Shown here piece by piece: positions 21,207 through 30,938 of a stretch of DNA of 64,000 nt (positions are counted from its first letter, which is position 1; every line of letters starts with the position of its first letter). Source of the stretch: Glebionis coronaria (Eukaryota > Streptophyta > Magnoliopsida > Asterales > Asteraceae); contig CM046878.1 of NCBI GenBank assembly GCA_025667525.1, positions 394,758,974 to 394,822,973 on the forward strand, given 5' to 3'. The translations under genes and the position numbers were made by a program. The notes beneath the pieces are model-generated. The model was not told the origin of the DNA. It saw only the letters and a list, made by a program, of their open reading frames with translations, and did no database searches.

Positions 21207-21281
21207 TCTTGTGTACGATTCGTCTTTGTGGAGATTTGTTGATCGTTGATTTGAAGACCCTTTCCGTCCTCGGAAAGTTTG

Positions 21282-21286
21282 TTATT
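21282..21286. repeat. Target-site duplication of C2, left copy
   Basis: TTATT, matched exactly by 29914-29918. Confidence 0.93.
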
Positions 21287-22027
21287 TGTTGGGAATCTAA
21301 ACTTGTTAGATTCCCTGATCATTGATTTAAACATAATTAGGCTGTTAGATAGTCCCTTGCCTGTGCCTAGGAGGAAGGCAAGTTTCGCAAGACTCACAGA
21401 GATCCAAGTCTCTGTGAGCAACCTCAGAGGAGTCCATGTCAGAGACATTGTCAAGGAAGTCGAAGATTACCTGAAGACATACTCATTGGCTGTGATGGAT
21501 AACAGCCAAGATGTATCAGGGACTCTGAGGGGTTGAGAGTTAACAGGGGTGGCAATACCCTGATAACTCTCAGCACACTTTGGACATGCCATTTGTGTGT
21601 TCGAGACTATGAAGAATAAGGAAACTGTTTTTGACAACTGTTCCTTAAAGCATAATGGAAGACTACCAAGAATAGAAGGACATCATGTGACTGATGTGGG
21701 AACTTGTAAAAGCTTGTGTAGTCGACATCAAGTACTGTTTAAGTCAAACTCGTAACACTATAAATAGGATGTGAATCCATGCATTAATGTTCAACACTTT
21801 GAGATATTAAGAACATTAGTGCATATAACTTAGTGAATCAAACAGCTACGACTGTATTCATAAGTTAGGGTTTATTGTTGTTCAAAGTGTGCACAACACA
21901 TTGTCATCAAACTGTGTTATCCATAACACTTGCAATTCTTTATTATACAATAATAAGATTACGTTTGAAAAGTAATACCTTGTGTTGATTAAGTTAAGAT
22001 TAGGGTTTCTTGCATTGATTAGGGACT
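21287..22027 (+). repeat. 5' LTR of C2
   Basis: 741 bp matching the 3' LTR. TATA box TATAAATA at 21759-21766. The last four bases (TTCA) are replaced by the deletion junction at 22027/22028. Confidence 0.94.
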
Positions 22028-24489
22028 GACATATGAATAGTCTCTGTAGATTGTTAAATGGTGCAGCCTTACCAAAGCAATTTTAGGGAGAAGCTGTTCA
22101 CACTGCCTGCTACACTCAAAACAGATCAATCATTGTCAAAAGACATGGTAAAACCTCCTATGAAGTTTTCAGAAAAAGATCTCCAGACGTCAGCTATTTT
22201 CATGTGTTTGGATGCCCTGTGTTTATTTATAACTACAGGGATAAACTTGGAAAGTTTGATGAAAAAGCTGATGATGGTTTCTTTTTGGGATACTCTCCAA
22301 CAGCCAAAGCCTTCAGAGTATTCAACATCAGAAGACAAGAAGTAGAAGAAACATTCCATGTTAGATTCAATGAAGATGATGAAGTCATACAGAGAACAGG
22401 AACAGAGGGTGATGAAATAGATTTTAATGAAAATATTTCTTTCCCAAGTGACGAGTTCACAGAACCCAGACCTACCAGTCATCATCACTCCAACACTCTC
22501 ACTCCTTATGTCCCTGCCTTTGACCCTCTGTCAACTCACAACATAGAAGTTCCTACCTCTCAGGAACTTGATGAAGAAGAACCACAAATCTCTGATGATC
22601 CTTCTCATGATATTGATGACTCACCAATTCTTCAAATCTCTGAAGATTCTCCTGCTGATAATGAAACAGCTTCCCTTGATATGGCTGAAGAAGACTCTGA
22701 CACTGAAGTAGTCTTTGAAGAAAGCCCTCCTAGTCAGCAGGATGAGACTCAAATTTTACCAGCTGTGCCCTCAAGTACCCCTGTCCTTGAATCCCCAGCT
22801 CCTCAAAATAAGTGGTCAAGAGATCAACACATTCTTCTTGTCAATATTATTGGGGAACCAAATGCAGGGGTCACAACCAGACAGCGAATCCAAGACTCAG
22901 AGTCAGCCTCAGCCAATGAATGTCTCTTTGCTGAATTTCTCTCACAAATTGAACCTAAAAGAGTTGCTGAGGCACTAGTAGAAGAAGGATGGGTAGCTGC
23001 TATGCAAGAAGAAATCAATCAGTTCAAAAGGAACAAAGTATGGACACTAGTGCCAGCTCCACCTGGAAAGAATATCACAGGCACTAGATGGATCTATAGA
23101 AATAAGATGGATGAAATTGGGAACATCATCAGGAACAAGGCAAGACTGGTAGCACAGGGGTTCTCTCAGACTGAAGGAATTGATTATGATGAAACATTTG
23201 TACCTGTTGCTAGACTTGAGGCCATCAGAATCTTCCTTGCTTATGTTGCCTATATGAACATCACTGTGTATCAGATGGATGTTAAGAGTGCCTTCCTCAA
23301 TGGTGATTTGGCTGAGGAAGTGTATGTTGCTCAACCTGAAGGATTTGAGAACAGCGAGTTTCCCAACCATGTGTACAGACTTCACAAGGCAATGTATGGT
23401 CTGAAACAGGCTCCAAGAGCATGGTATGAAACTCTTTCAAATTTCTTAACTGAAAATAAATTTATCAGGGGTTCTATTGATAAAACACTCTTTACCTTCA
23501 AGGACAAGAGTGATTTCATCATTGTGCAGATTTATGTGGATGATATCATCTTTGGGTCAACAAATGTCAATCTTAGTAAACGTTTTGCTAAATTAATGAC
23601 CAAGAAATATGAGATGAGTATGCTGGGTGAATTAACTTACTTTTTGGGTTTTCAAATTAAACAATGTCCTAAGGGAATTTCAATTTGTCAAGAAAAGTAT
23701 GTTAAGGATTTACTTAAAAAATATGACTTACCTGATTGTGCATCAGTGAAATGCCCCATGCTTCCACCCAACATTTTGGGCCCTGATGAGTCAGGGGTCT
23801 CTGTCAATGAGACTTTATATAGAGGCATGATTGGGTCACTGATGTATCTAACAGCCAGTCGTCCAGATATCCAATTCTCCACATGTCTCTGTGCAAGGTA
23901 CCAAGCTAACCCAAAAGAATCCCATCTAGTGGCTGTTAAGAGAATTTTCAGGTATCTCAAAGGAACACCATCCCTAGGTCTATGGTATCCAAAGGAATCA
24001 GGCTTTGATCTCAAGGCCTATTCAGATTCAGATTATGCTGGATGCTGTATTGACAGGAAAAGCACTTCAGGCAGCTGTCAAATCCTAGGAGGAAAATTGG
24101 TTGGATGGAGTGCTAAGAAGCAAAACTCTGTGGCTATGTCTTCAGCTGAAGCAGAATATGTCGCTGCAGCCAGCTGTTGTGCTCAGGTGCTCTGGATGAA
24201 AAGTCAATTGGCTGACTATGAAATCTTGTATGACAAAGTACCAATCTTTTGTGACAATACCAGCGCCATTGCCATATCCAACAACCCTGTTCTTCACTCT
24301 CGTACCAAACACATTGATATCAGGTATCATTTTATCAGGGATCATATAATGAAGGGAGATATTGAGCTGCATTTTGTTCCCACAGAGCTGCAACTAGCTG
24401 ATATCTTTACAAAGCCTTTGGATGAACCTTCGTTCAACAGGCTAGTTGCTGAGCTAGGGATGCTCAATATCTCAAAGCCTGTGGCTTGA
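22028..24489 (+). pseudogene. pol: Truncated Ty1/copia pol of C2 (RT and RNase H)
   Basis: The frame can be followed from about 22048 to TGA at 24487-24489. An in-frame TAG at 22084-22086 sits where related integrases have Trp, so a single G-to-A change explains it. From the first ATG at 22204 there are 761 codons. Residues 1-60 are the end of integrase; about 90-240 an acidic, Ser/Pro-rich linker; then reverse transcriptase with [11 protein letters not shown] (about 357) and YVDD (about 443), and RNase H with [16 protein letters not shown] and [12 protein letters not shown] and RNase H catalytic residues look intact. Gag, protease and the integrase DDE core are absent, deleted at 22027/22028. 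Confidence 0.92.
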
Positions 24490-24829
24490 TATTAAATGTG
24501 TTCATTAAATGATTGATTCTATATTAAATGTTTTTCACATGAAACTAGGTAGTTACTTTCCAAGTAAATGCAAAAAACATTCTCAAATATATAATCATTT
24601 ATTTTTCGGATAACGAGGAGACAAACTTTTTGAAAGGTCAAGGGGACCCACTTGAGCAGTCATTTTCACACCTTGCATTTAATACGGTTGAATAACTGTT
24701 CACTTAAGTTTGAATATATATTGTCTCCTTTCTCTTCTCACCCACCACCATTCTAAAATCTACTTCTCTCTCTAAGTTCTTATCTCTCTCAACCATCCGC
24801 CATTATCGTTCACCTTCAACCTCAAATCC
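24490..24829 (+). promoter_or_regulatory. Promoter-like spacer and leader before extra ORF of C2
   Basis: 340 bp between pol stop and the next ATG. TATATATT at 24715-24722 is followed by about 100 bases of CT- and CA-rich sequence (TCTTCTCACCCACCACC, CTTCTCTCTCTAAG) and a good plant start context, CCATGGCG. This looks like a TATA promoter and 5' UTR of an ordinary plant gene. Whether it is used instead of, or in addition to, the LTR promoter cannot be told from sequence. Confidence 0.5.
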
Positions 24830-25972
24830 ATGGCGTTTTCAGTTCCCAAAGCCTCAAATGTTAACTTCGAGATCAACGAGAGCATCCTCGCCTCCAACAA
24901 CGCCATTGGATGGATTAAGGCACCAAACATCACCTATTCAGATCTAGTAAATTTCATGCAGAATTGTGACCTAAATGAAGCCTTCACCAAATCTCCATCC
25001 ACCTTTTACCAAGAATACCTTAGGGAATTCTGGTATTCTGCTGAAGTGGTAGAAGACACCATTACATTTAGCCTTTCATGCAATGAACACCCTTTTGCCT
25101 TCTCCCTTAAAGACTTTTCTAGTGTGGCCGGATTAAAACATGGAGATGAGTGCCTGAAGATTGTTGACAAAAAGGCTGTCAAGGAAGCCCTGGCCACACT
25201 CAACCCTTGCCATGACGTTAACCCTGCCCTTACACCAGCTGAGGTCCTCGCCAAATCCCCTCTGAAGATTAAGTATTTCACTCCTATGTGGCGTGTCCTC
25301 TTCACCCACATTGTGAAGTCCCTGGGAGGAATGCAGGGATCACAAGATCAGATGTCGTTCAATCATCAGGCTATTGCGTATGGATTAATCTGGGGAGCTG
25401 ATGTTGACGTTGGAAGCATTCTATTCTCAAACCTGGTAGAACAACTGAAGGGAAGGAATCAGGTCAGGGAAAAGAACATCTGTTATGTGCGCTTCCTGTC
25501 CCTGATCTTTGAAAGTCTGCTGGGAGATAACTACCACAACAAGGCCTTGACTGCTCTTAAGCCCTATCGCATCACAGGCGCCATCTACAAGGAAATAGGA
25601 GCTGAGGATATCCCTGTCACCGCCCATATGCTGAACGTGGCCAACCAAGTACCAAACGCTGAGAAGCCCTTGCTCCCTTCCTCTGTGAAGGTGAATACTT
25701 CTAGTGTTGCTGGCAAGTCTATGTCTTTGTCCTCTGGGCAACACACTACTAAGTCCAAGGCTTCATCTGGCCAACAGCCTAAGAAGAAGAAAATCCCCTC
25801 TTCTTCCCACTCCAAAGCTGTGATTAAGGCCAAGGGAAAGAAGACTGACACCGCCTCTGGTCCAGATACTCTTGTGGATTCAGACTCTTTGGCTGACAAA
25901 CAACAGGCGTCTAGTGTCTCTAAGTCAGCTGAGACAACAGGAAACCAGCCTGATCAAGCTGATATCTCACAG
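24830..25972 (+). CDS. Extra ORF of C2, exon 1
   Basis: 381 codons from ATGGCG to the donor site. Residues 1-285 look like a folded alpha-helical domain (WIKAPNITYSDLVNFMQ near 26; FYQEYLREFWYS near 61; KIKYFTPMWRVLFTHIVKSLGG near 140; ICYVRFLSLIFESLLG near 220). Residues 290-381 are Ser/Lys-rich and disordered, with basic patches such as PKKKKIPSSS that could be nuclear localisation signals. No signal peptide or membrane span is visible. Similar domains occur downstream of pol in other Asteraceae copia elements, sometimes annotated as a plant transposon protein domain; the role is unknown. The exon ends exactly on a codon boundary at CACAG/GTAATC. Reading through would stop four codons into the intron. 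Confidence 0.85.
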
Positions 25973-26263
25973 GTAATCAGTGTACATTTTTAGAGGTTCA
26001 CAAGCAGCCACTCTCATTTGTCTGTAGGAGAGAGTGGTGAAGTTAGGGTAACCCTCGACCCATAGAAGTCTGTCAATACACTTAGAATACTTTAAGACTT
26101 CTGTACACCCTGTCTTTGCACCAGGGAATGATTCATTTGTGTTTATAAAGCACCCCAATGACCCTGAACCCTCTAGACAGTATTCAGGCTAACAACAACC
26201 TGAATACACTAATGTCTCAACCTTGATCAGCTGTACTTCACACAGCCTCTTGGTTCCCTACTT

Positions 26264-26680
26264 AAAAGAGTCCCAAAGGATTTATCCTTTCAGGGGGAGC
26301 TGAATCATCACCCTCAGCTTTCCTAGGGGCAGCGTAACAGGCGACCTACAACAACATATGTTTCACTCTTAAAAGAGTCCCAAAGGTTTTAACCTTTTGG
26401 GGGGGCTGAATAATCACACTCAGCTTTCCTAGGGGCAGCGACTGGCGATCCATAAACAACATATGTTTCACAATCAAAAGAGTCCCAAAGGTTTTTACCT
26501 TTTGGGGGGGCTGAATAATCACACTCAGCTTTCCTAGGGGCAGCGAATGGCGATCATTAACCACACTTTATTCACACTTAAAAGAATCCCAAGGATTTAT
26601 CCTTTGGAGTGGCTGAGTAATCACCCTCAGTCTCTCTGGGACAGCGAAATGGCGACCATTCCCCTTATATTTTTCCCTGT
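26264..26680 (+). repeat. Four intronic hairpin-forming tandem repeats
   Basis: Units of 104-107 bp start at 26264, 26371, 26476 and 26580, each opening with AAAAGAGTCCCAAAGG or a close variant. Within each unit CCCAAAGG pairs with CCTTTTGGG, then GCTGA pairs with TCAGC, followed by TTTCCTAGGGGCAGCG and TGGCGA. Stems are kept while loops vary. Confidence 0.88.
26291..26299 (+). other. Extra polypurine tract of C2 (intronic)
   Basis: CAGGGGGAG, matching the core of the functional tract (AGGGGGAG) at 29159-29166. It lies in the first intronic repeat unit; later units have GGGGGGG instead. Confidence 0.6.
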
Positions 26681-26703
26681 TACTAATTACAACAAATTTG
26701 CAG

Positions 26704-28980
26704 GCTGAAATTGTACATCCAGTCATCGAATCTCAGGTACAACAAGAAAAGGAGGCTGATACAATAACTCAGGACAAACCAAATGATGAAGAGCCTGTGA
26801 TAAATGCTGATGAAGAAATGATCTCATTAGAGGATTATGTCTCTGATATTGAGCAAATGCCTGAAGATGAATTCCCTGAGGGAATGTTCGATGAAGAGGA
26901 TGAAGAAGATGAGGAAGACCAGCTGTCTGTCTCTCCTCCTAAAGAAATAGCTGTGTCTACACCAGCTGGTGACAAGACTTCTCCTCTCAAGGAAGCTGTT
27001 GATACTCCAAACTCTGCTACCTCAGCAACAACAGTCTTCCAAAGACCAACTTATGATCCAACAGCAGAATTTCTCATGTTTGATCATCATGCCCAGACCA
27101 ACTTTGACTTAATACCAAGGGGGGATGACTATGCTCAGCAAAGCCTCAATATCAAGAATCTTCAGCCTGTCCATCATCAATCTGATATTGAGCGCTTATC
27201 AAGGAAGCTGGATGTGATCAAGTCAGAGATGCACAACTTTACTGTGACATTTCCAGGCATCATAAAAAAGGCTGTGACTGAGGCTGTCACTGAGCCAATT
27301 CAGGATGGTGCAAGAAAAGGTGTAGCCCAGGGACTCGGTCATCTTTCAACAAGAATCAAGGATGCCATTGACTCAGCCGTCCCTGCTATGTTTCAAGAAC
27401 ACGAACACACCATGCACAGGCACTTTAATGCTGTTCGCACCAGGCAATACAACCATGCTAACTTTATTGTCAGGCGTGTTCAGGCAAATACTAATGCAAA
27501 TGCCAACCTCCTGCTAAAGATTGCCAGAGCTTCAAGAAAAAGACAACGTGCCATGGCTGCCTCTGTGGAGCAGATTGCAAGACGTTTTCAGGCACGTTCA
27601 TCCAAGCATCTACGAAGTAAGGATAAACGTCAGGGGGAGAAGAATACTACACTCAGCCTTGTATCTGCTGAACAAGGCTCATCATCAGCTAATCCCTCAA
27701 CTACACCTGTTCCTCTCCAAGTCATCACACCTGTTATAATACCTGATGATGAGGATGATACTCAGGGGGAGCAACAAACTCAAGATGGAGCTGACTCATC
27801 AAAGTCTCTGATCTTGGTTAACGTCAGCAAGCCTGAGGATGATGATGAGCCAGCGGCCAAGAAATTAAAATTCACTGTTAGCTCTCTCCCCAAAGCTATT
27901 CAAACTCAGGCTCAGACAGCGTTTATCAAAAGAGCTGATGTTTTGAAAAACATAAGTGTGGAGTCCTCTGTCTCGAAGAAAGGAAAGGAGATAGTTTTGG
28001 TTGATACTGACACCAAACTTAAGAAGATAGCTGCGATGCTAGAGACAGGAGGATCCACCACAGACCTTTCCCAATTCTCAACCTTTACACCTTCCGATGA
28101 GATTCCTTTGACCCCTGAAGAGATAGAGCAACAGGCTAAAGAATTCAAAAGACTAAATGAGCTCAAGACAGCCAAAGAATTAAATGAAGCTACTCTGAGG
28201 AAGATGACACCACCTGAAAGGGAAAAACAAAAACAAAGGTTGAGGGAAATGGAAACAAAACGCGCTGAGGCTTTAAGGAAAGTCAAAGCTGACTATGATG
28301 CCTACGTGAACAACAGATATGCTGCTGGCAAGATAACCAAGTTCAAATACACCATTCATAAATCCACAAACACCCCACAGATGATCTTATGGAGGGAAAA
28401 TCAACAAAGAAATATGGATGTGTTTGACAACTTCAGGTTAAAGACACTTGGGTTATCAGAATGGTTTGAACTCGAAGCCTTAGCTGCCAAAAAGTCTGGA
28501 CAGACAAATTTCCTTCTGCTTAAAACTCTTAAGGCCAAGTTCAACTGGATCAAGGAAACTGCAGCCAAACTCAAGATTGATCCCCCACCACAGCTTTTTG
28601 AACAAGAACCCCCAAAGACATGCAACAAAAGAAGAAGAATTTCACAAATTGTTAATGAAACTTTTGTTACTGAAGATGTTCATGTAGATGGTATGCACAG
28701 GGATTTGATCCTCCCAAATGGTATTGTTGGCCCTGTTGATGGTCAAACATACACAGAGCCTGAAAGAGGAATGGCATTCATGAACAAGGCTTGCCAGTAT
28801 GCTTTTCAGATGGAAGATGAGCTGTGCTTGGCTTCAACTATTCAGCTACTCTGTCACAAGAAGTGTCTCAAGATCAACACAGAGTATTCCAAGAAGTTTG
28901 CAAAGACTTTGAAGGATGAAATTGATAACAGATTAGACTTGGCTGAAGCTGAAGAAAGAATAAAAAATGATGACTATTGA
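26704..28980 (+). CDS. Extra ORF of C2, exon 2
   Basis: 758 codons in phase with exon 1, ending TGA 28978-28980; the joined product would be about 1139 residues. The first 100 residues are strongly acidic (runs of Asp/Glu around FDEEDEEDEEDQ). A helical region with basic residues follows (about 150-300: LSRKLDVIKSEMHNF; ARASRKRQRAMAAS). The middle is Ser/Thr-rich. Residues 480-560 form a charged coiled-coil-like helix (TPPEREKQKQRLREMETKR). The C-terminal 200 residues look folded again (LSEWFELEALAAKKSG; NKACQYAFQMEDELC). No transmembrane segment is visible, so the env-like label reflects position only. Two PPT-like words lie within the exon at 27631 and 27763. Confidence 0.85.
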   Translation, partial: AEIVHPVIESQVQQEKEADTITQDKPNDEEPVINADEEMISLEDYVSDIEQMPEDEFPEGMFDEEDEEDEEDQLSVSPPKEIAVSTPAGDKTSPLKEAVDTPNSATSATTVFQRPTYDPTAEFLMFDHHAQTNFDLIPRGDDYAQQSLNIKNLQPVHHQSDIERLSRKLDVIKSEMHNFTVTFPGIIKKAVTEAVTEPIQDGARKGVAQGLGHLSTRIKDAIDSAVPAMFQEHEHTMHRHFNAVRTRQYNHANFIVRRVQANTNANANLLLKIARASRKRQRAMAASVEQIARRFQARSSKHLRSKDKRQGEKNTTLSLVSAEQGSSSANPSTTPVPLQVITPVIIPDDEDDTQGEQQTQDGADSSKSLILVNVSKPEDDDEPAAKKLKFTVSSLPKAIQTQAQTAFIKRADVLKNISVESSVSKKGKEIVLVDTDTKLKKIAAMLETGGSTTDLSQFSTFTPSDEIPLTPEEIEQQAKEFKRLNELKTAKELNEATLRKMTPPEREKQKQRLREMETKRAEALRKVKADYDAYVNNRYAAGKITKFKYTIHKSTNTPQMILWRENQQRNMDVFDNFRLKTLGLSEWFELEALAAKKSGQTNFLLLKTLKAKFNWIKETAAKLKIDPPPQLFEQEPPKTCNKRRRISQIVNETFVTEDVHVDGMHRDLILPNGIVGPVDGQTYTEPERGMAFMNKACQYAFQMEDELCLASTIQLLCHKKCLKINTEYSKKFAKTLKDEIDNRLDLAEAEERIKNDDY
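27631..27640 (+). other. Extra polypurine tract inside exon 2 (first)
   Basis: CAGGGGGAGA, identical to the core of the true tract of C2; it is read in the coding frame as part of codons for Gln-Gly-Glu. Confidence 0.6.
27763..27771 (+). other. Extra polypurine tract inside exon 2 (second)
   Basis: CAGGGGGAG, about 130 bp after the previous copy and in the same codon phase (Gln-Gly-Glu). Confidence 0.6.
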
Positions 28981-29154
28981 AGATGTTCACAGCCCTTTTA
29001 CCTTCATCTTTTATTTTACCTATGTAATGAACTTGTAATTTTCTTCAAGTCTTAATAAAATAATGAGGTATGTTTGTTTAGATCTGTTATGTGTAAGAAA
29101 AAGCTGTTAAACTCACTTACCTTAACTTAGTTAGATCTAGAATTATTTATGTTT
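28981..29154 (+). other. 3' UTR-like stretch of C2 extra ORF
   Basis: 174 bp between stop and polypurine tract. AATAAA at 29054-29059 lies 74 bases after the stop codon, a suitable distance for an independent poly(A) site of the extra gene. Confidence 0.45.
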
Positions 29155-29168
29155 AAATAGGGGGAGAT
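29155..29168 (+). other. Polypurine tract of C2
   Basis: AATAGGGGGAGAT directly before the TGTTGGG start of the 3' LTR. Confidence 0.93.
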
Positions 29169-29913
29169 TGTTGGGAATCTAAACTTGTTAGATTCCCTGA
29201 TCATTGATTTAAACATAATTAGGCTGTTAGATAGTCCCTTGCCTGTGCCTAGGAGGCAGGCAAGTTTCGCAAGACTCACAGAGATCCAAGTCTCTGTGAG
29301 CAACCTCAGAGGAGTCCATGTCAGAGACATTGTCAGGGAAGTCGAAGATTACCTGAAGAGATACTCATTGGCTGTGATGGATAACAGCCAAGATGTATCA
29401 GGGACTCTGAGGGGTTGAGAGTTAACAGGGGTGGCAATACCCTGATAACTCTCAGCACACTTTGGACATGCCATTTGTGTGTTCGAGACTATGGAGAATA
29501 AGGAAACTGTTTTTGACAACTGTTCCTTAAAGCATAATGGAAGACTACCAAGAATAGAAGGACATCATGTGACTGATGTGGGAACTTGTAAAAGCTTGTG
29601 TAGTCGACATCAAGTACTGTTTAAGTCAAACTCGTAACACTATAAATAGGATGTGAATCCATGCATTAATGTTCAACACTTTGAGATATTAAGAACATTA
29701 GTGCATATAACTTAGTGAATCAAACAGCTACGACTGTATTCATAAGTTAGGGTTTATTGTTGTTCAAAGTGTGCACAACACATTGTCATCAAACTGTGTT
29801 ATCCATAACACTTGTAATTCTTTATTATACAATAATAAGATTACGTTTGAAAAGTAATACCTTGTGTTGATTAAGTTAAGATTAGGGTTTCTTGCATTGA
29901 TTAGGGACTTTCA
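29169..29913 (+). repeat. 3' LTR of C2
   Basis: 745 bp, TGTTGGGAATC to GACTTTCA, with TATAAATA at 29641-29648. It is followed by the TTATT duplication at 29914-29918. Confidence 0.95.
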
Positions 29914-29918
29914 TTATT

Positions 29919-30488
29919 TTTCTATTATATAGTATGTATTGTTTTTCTCGTTTTTTGTGATTAATATATTGTATTACGTAGAACAATAAATTTACCTACT
30001 TTTCAAATAAGACCTTAGTTGGGATTTCATCACCTAGCTATTGTATTCGAATCCAAAACAAAAATAAAAGGCAAAATAGATAAATACTAATAAGAAGTTT
30101 AAACTTGATTTATACAAACTATAAGGTGGGTATAAGGCGACGTGCTATAAAAGGCCGTCTAAGGAAAAAGGTTTTTAAGTGCTTTGTGCCACCTCGTTTC
30201 CCCGCTTGCTTGTGCGTATATTGAGAGGGAGAACCGATTATTGGTTTGCCGACTCAAGTAGTATTAAATCTTATTTTTGTAGTTTACTTATTGAACCTCG
30301 AGACATTTAGGTTTTCACCTATCGTTTCAAAGTCGACCGAGGGTAATTTACTTCCATAGTAGTTATCCTTATTCCTTGTTTTTTATCGATCATTTTTTAT
30401 TTAGCAATACCAAATAAAATACCAAAAATAATCTTCTTCTTGTCTAATTTCTTTTCTTCAATCCTCTAAATTCTCGTATTTGTAGTGT
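29919..30488 (+). other. Leader of A between C2 and gag
   Basis: 570 bp without a gene. It contains words also present, inverted, in the leaders of D1 and E, for example GGTGGGTATAAGGCG (compare 48596-48624 and 61680-61706). This shows that A, D1 and E share a leader. Confidence 0.7.
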
Positions 30489-30938
30489 ATGCAATTACGT
30501 TCTTCTCGACTTGTGATTAATTTTAATAGGCTTGAAAATATTCCTCGTAGAAATAGAAATCGTCAACAACGAATAGTGGAACCCGAGCTTCCACCTATTG
30601 TTGTAGAGATGGCTGATAACCGAACAATGGAGGAATTGCTCCGTGCACCCACTGAAGGGTATGGGGATGCAATCGTTCTGCCAGCTATTTTGGCGGATCA
30701 TTATGAGATTAAGACGGGTCTTTTATCGCTCATTCGTGCCGACCAATTTCGTGGCAATGGGACCGATAACCCGCATTCTCACATTCGAAATTTTCTTCGA
30801 ATTACCTCGACTCTCAAGTTTAGAGATGTGCTGAATGACGCGATTAAGCTCATGCTTTTTCCGTACTCGCTCGAGGGTAATGCTAAGATTTGGTATGAGA
30901 AAGAACCACCGGGTTCGATTTTGACATGGATGATTTAG
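30489..30938 (+). pseudogene. gag: Gag of A, N-terminal piece
   Basis: 149 codons. The first 50 are basic (RRNRNRQQR), followed by ADNRTMEELLRAPTEGYGDA, the conserved opening of Gag in this Tat/Athila-like group, then the retrotransposon Gag core (NPHSHIRNFLRIT; LMLFPYSLEGNAKIWYEKEPPGSILTW). The frame ends at 30936-30938 because one base appears to be lost in the G run at about 30929; the second frame takes over at once. Homologues in E (61254-60826, minus) carry the same motifs. The product would be the capsid part of Gag. Confidence 0.9.

Larger units (their letters stand above)
25973..26703 (+). other. Putative intron of C2 extra ORF (731 bp)
   Basis: Donor GTAATC at 25973, branch-site-like TACTAAT at 26681-26687 and acceptor TTTGCAG ending at 26703. 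Removing it joins two phase-0 exons without a stop. It has stops in frame throughout and holds a tandem array of hairpin repeats (26264-26680). Splice use is inferred, not shown. Confidence 0.75.
21287..29913 (+). mobile_element. Element C2: internally deleted Sirevirus-like copia with spliced extra ORF
   Basis: LTRs of 741 and 745 bp (TGTTGGGAATC to GGGACTTTCA) with about five differences by eye, a perfect TTATT duplication and a polypurine tract at 29155-29168. The internal region starts abruptly at 22028 inside the integrase-RT part of pol, so the primer-binding site, gag, protease and integrase core are deleted together with the last four LTR bases. RT-RNase H and a two-exon downstream ORF remain. 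C2 inserted into the leader of A just after its primer-binding site. It cannot move without help, and lacking a primer-binding site it probably cannot be copied again. Confidence 0.93.

Noticed and set aside
26346..26564. Minus-strand 72-codon ORF within the intron of C2
   Set aside because: It consists of two copies of one peptide generated by the 105-bp tandem repeat.
24830..28980. Viral-type envelope glycoprotein
   Set aside because: The position fits env-like ORFs of Sireviruses, but neither exon shows a signal peptide or transmembrane segment. I describe it as an extra ORF of unknown role.
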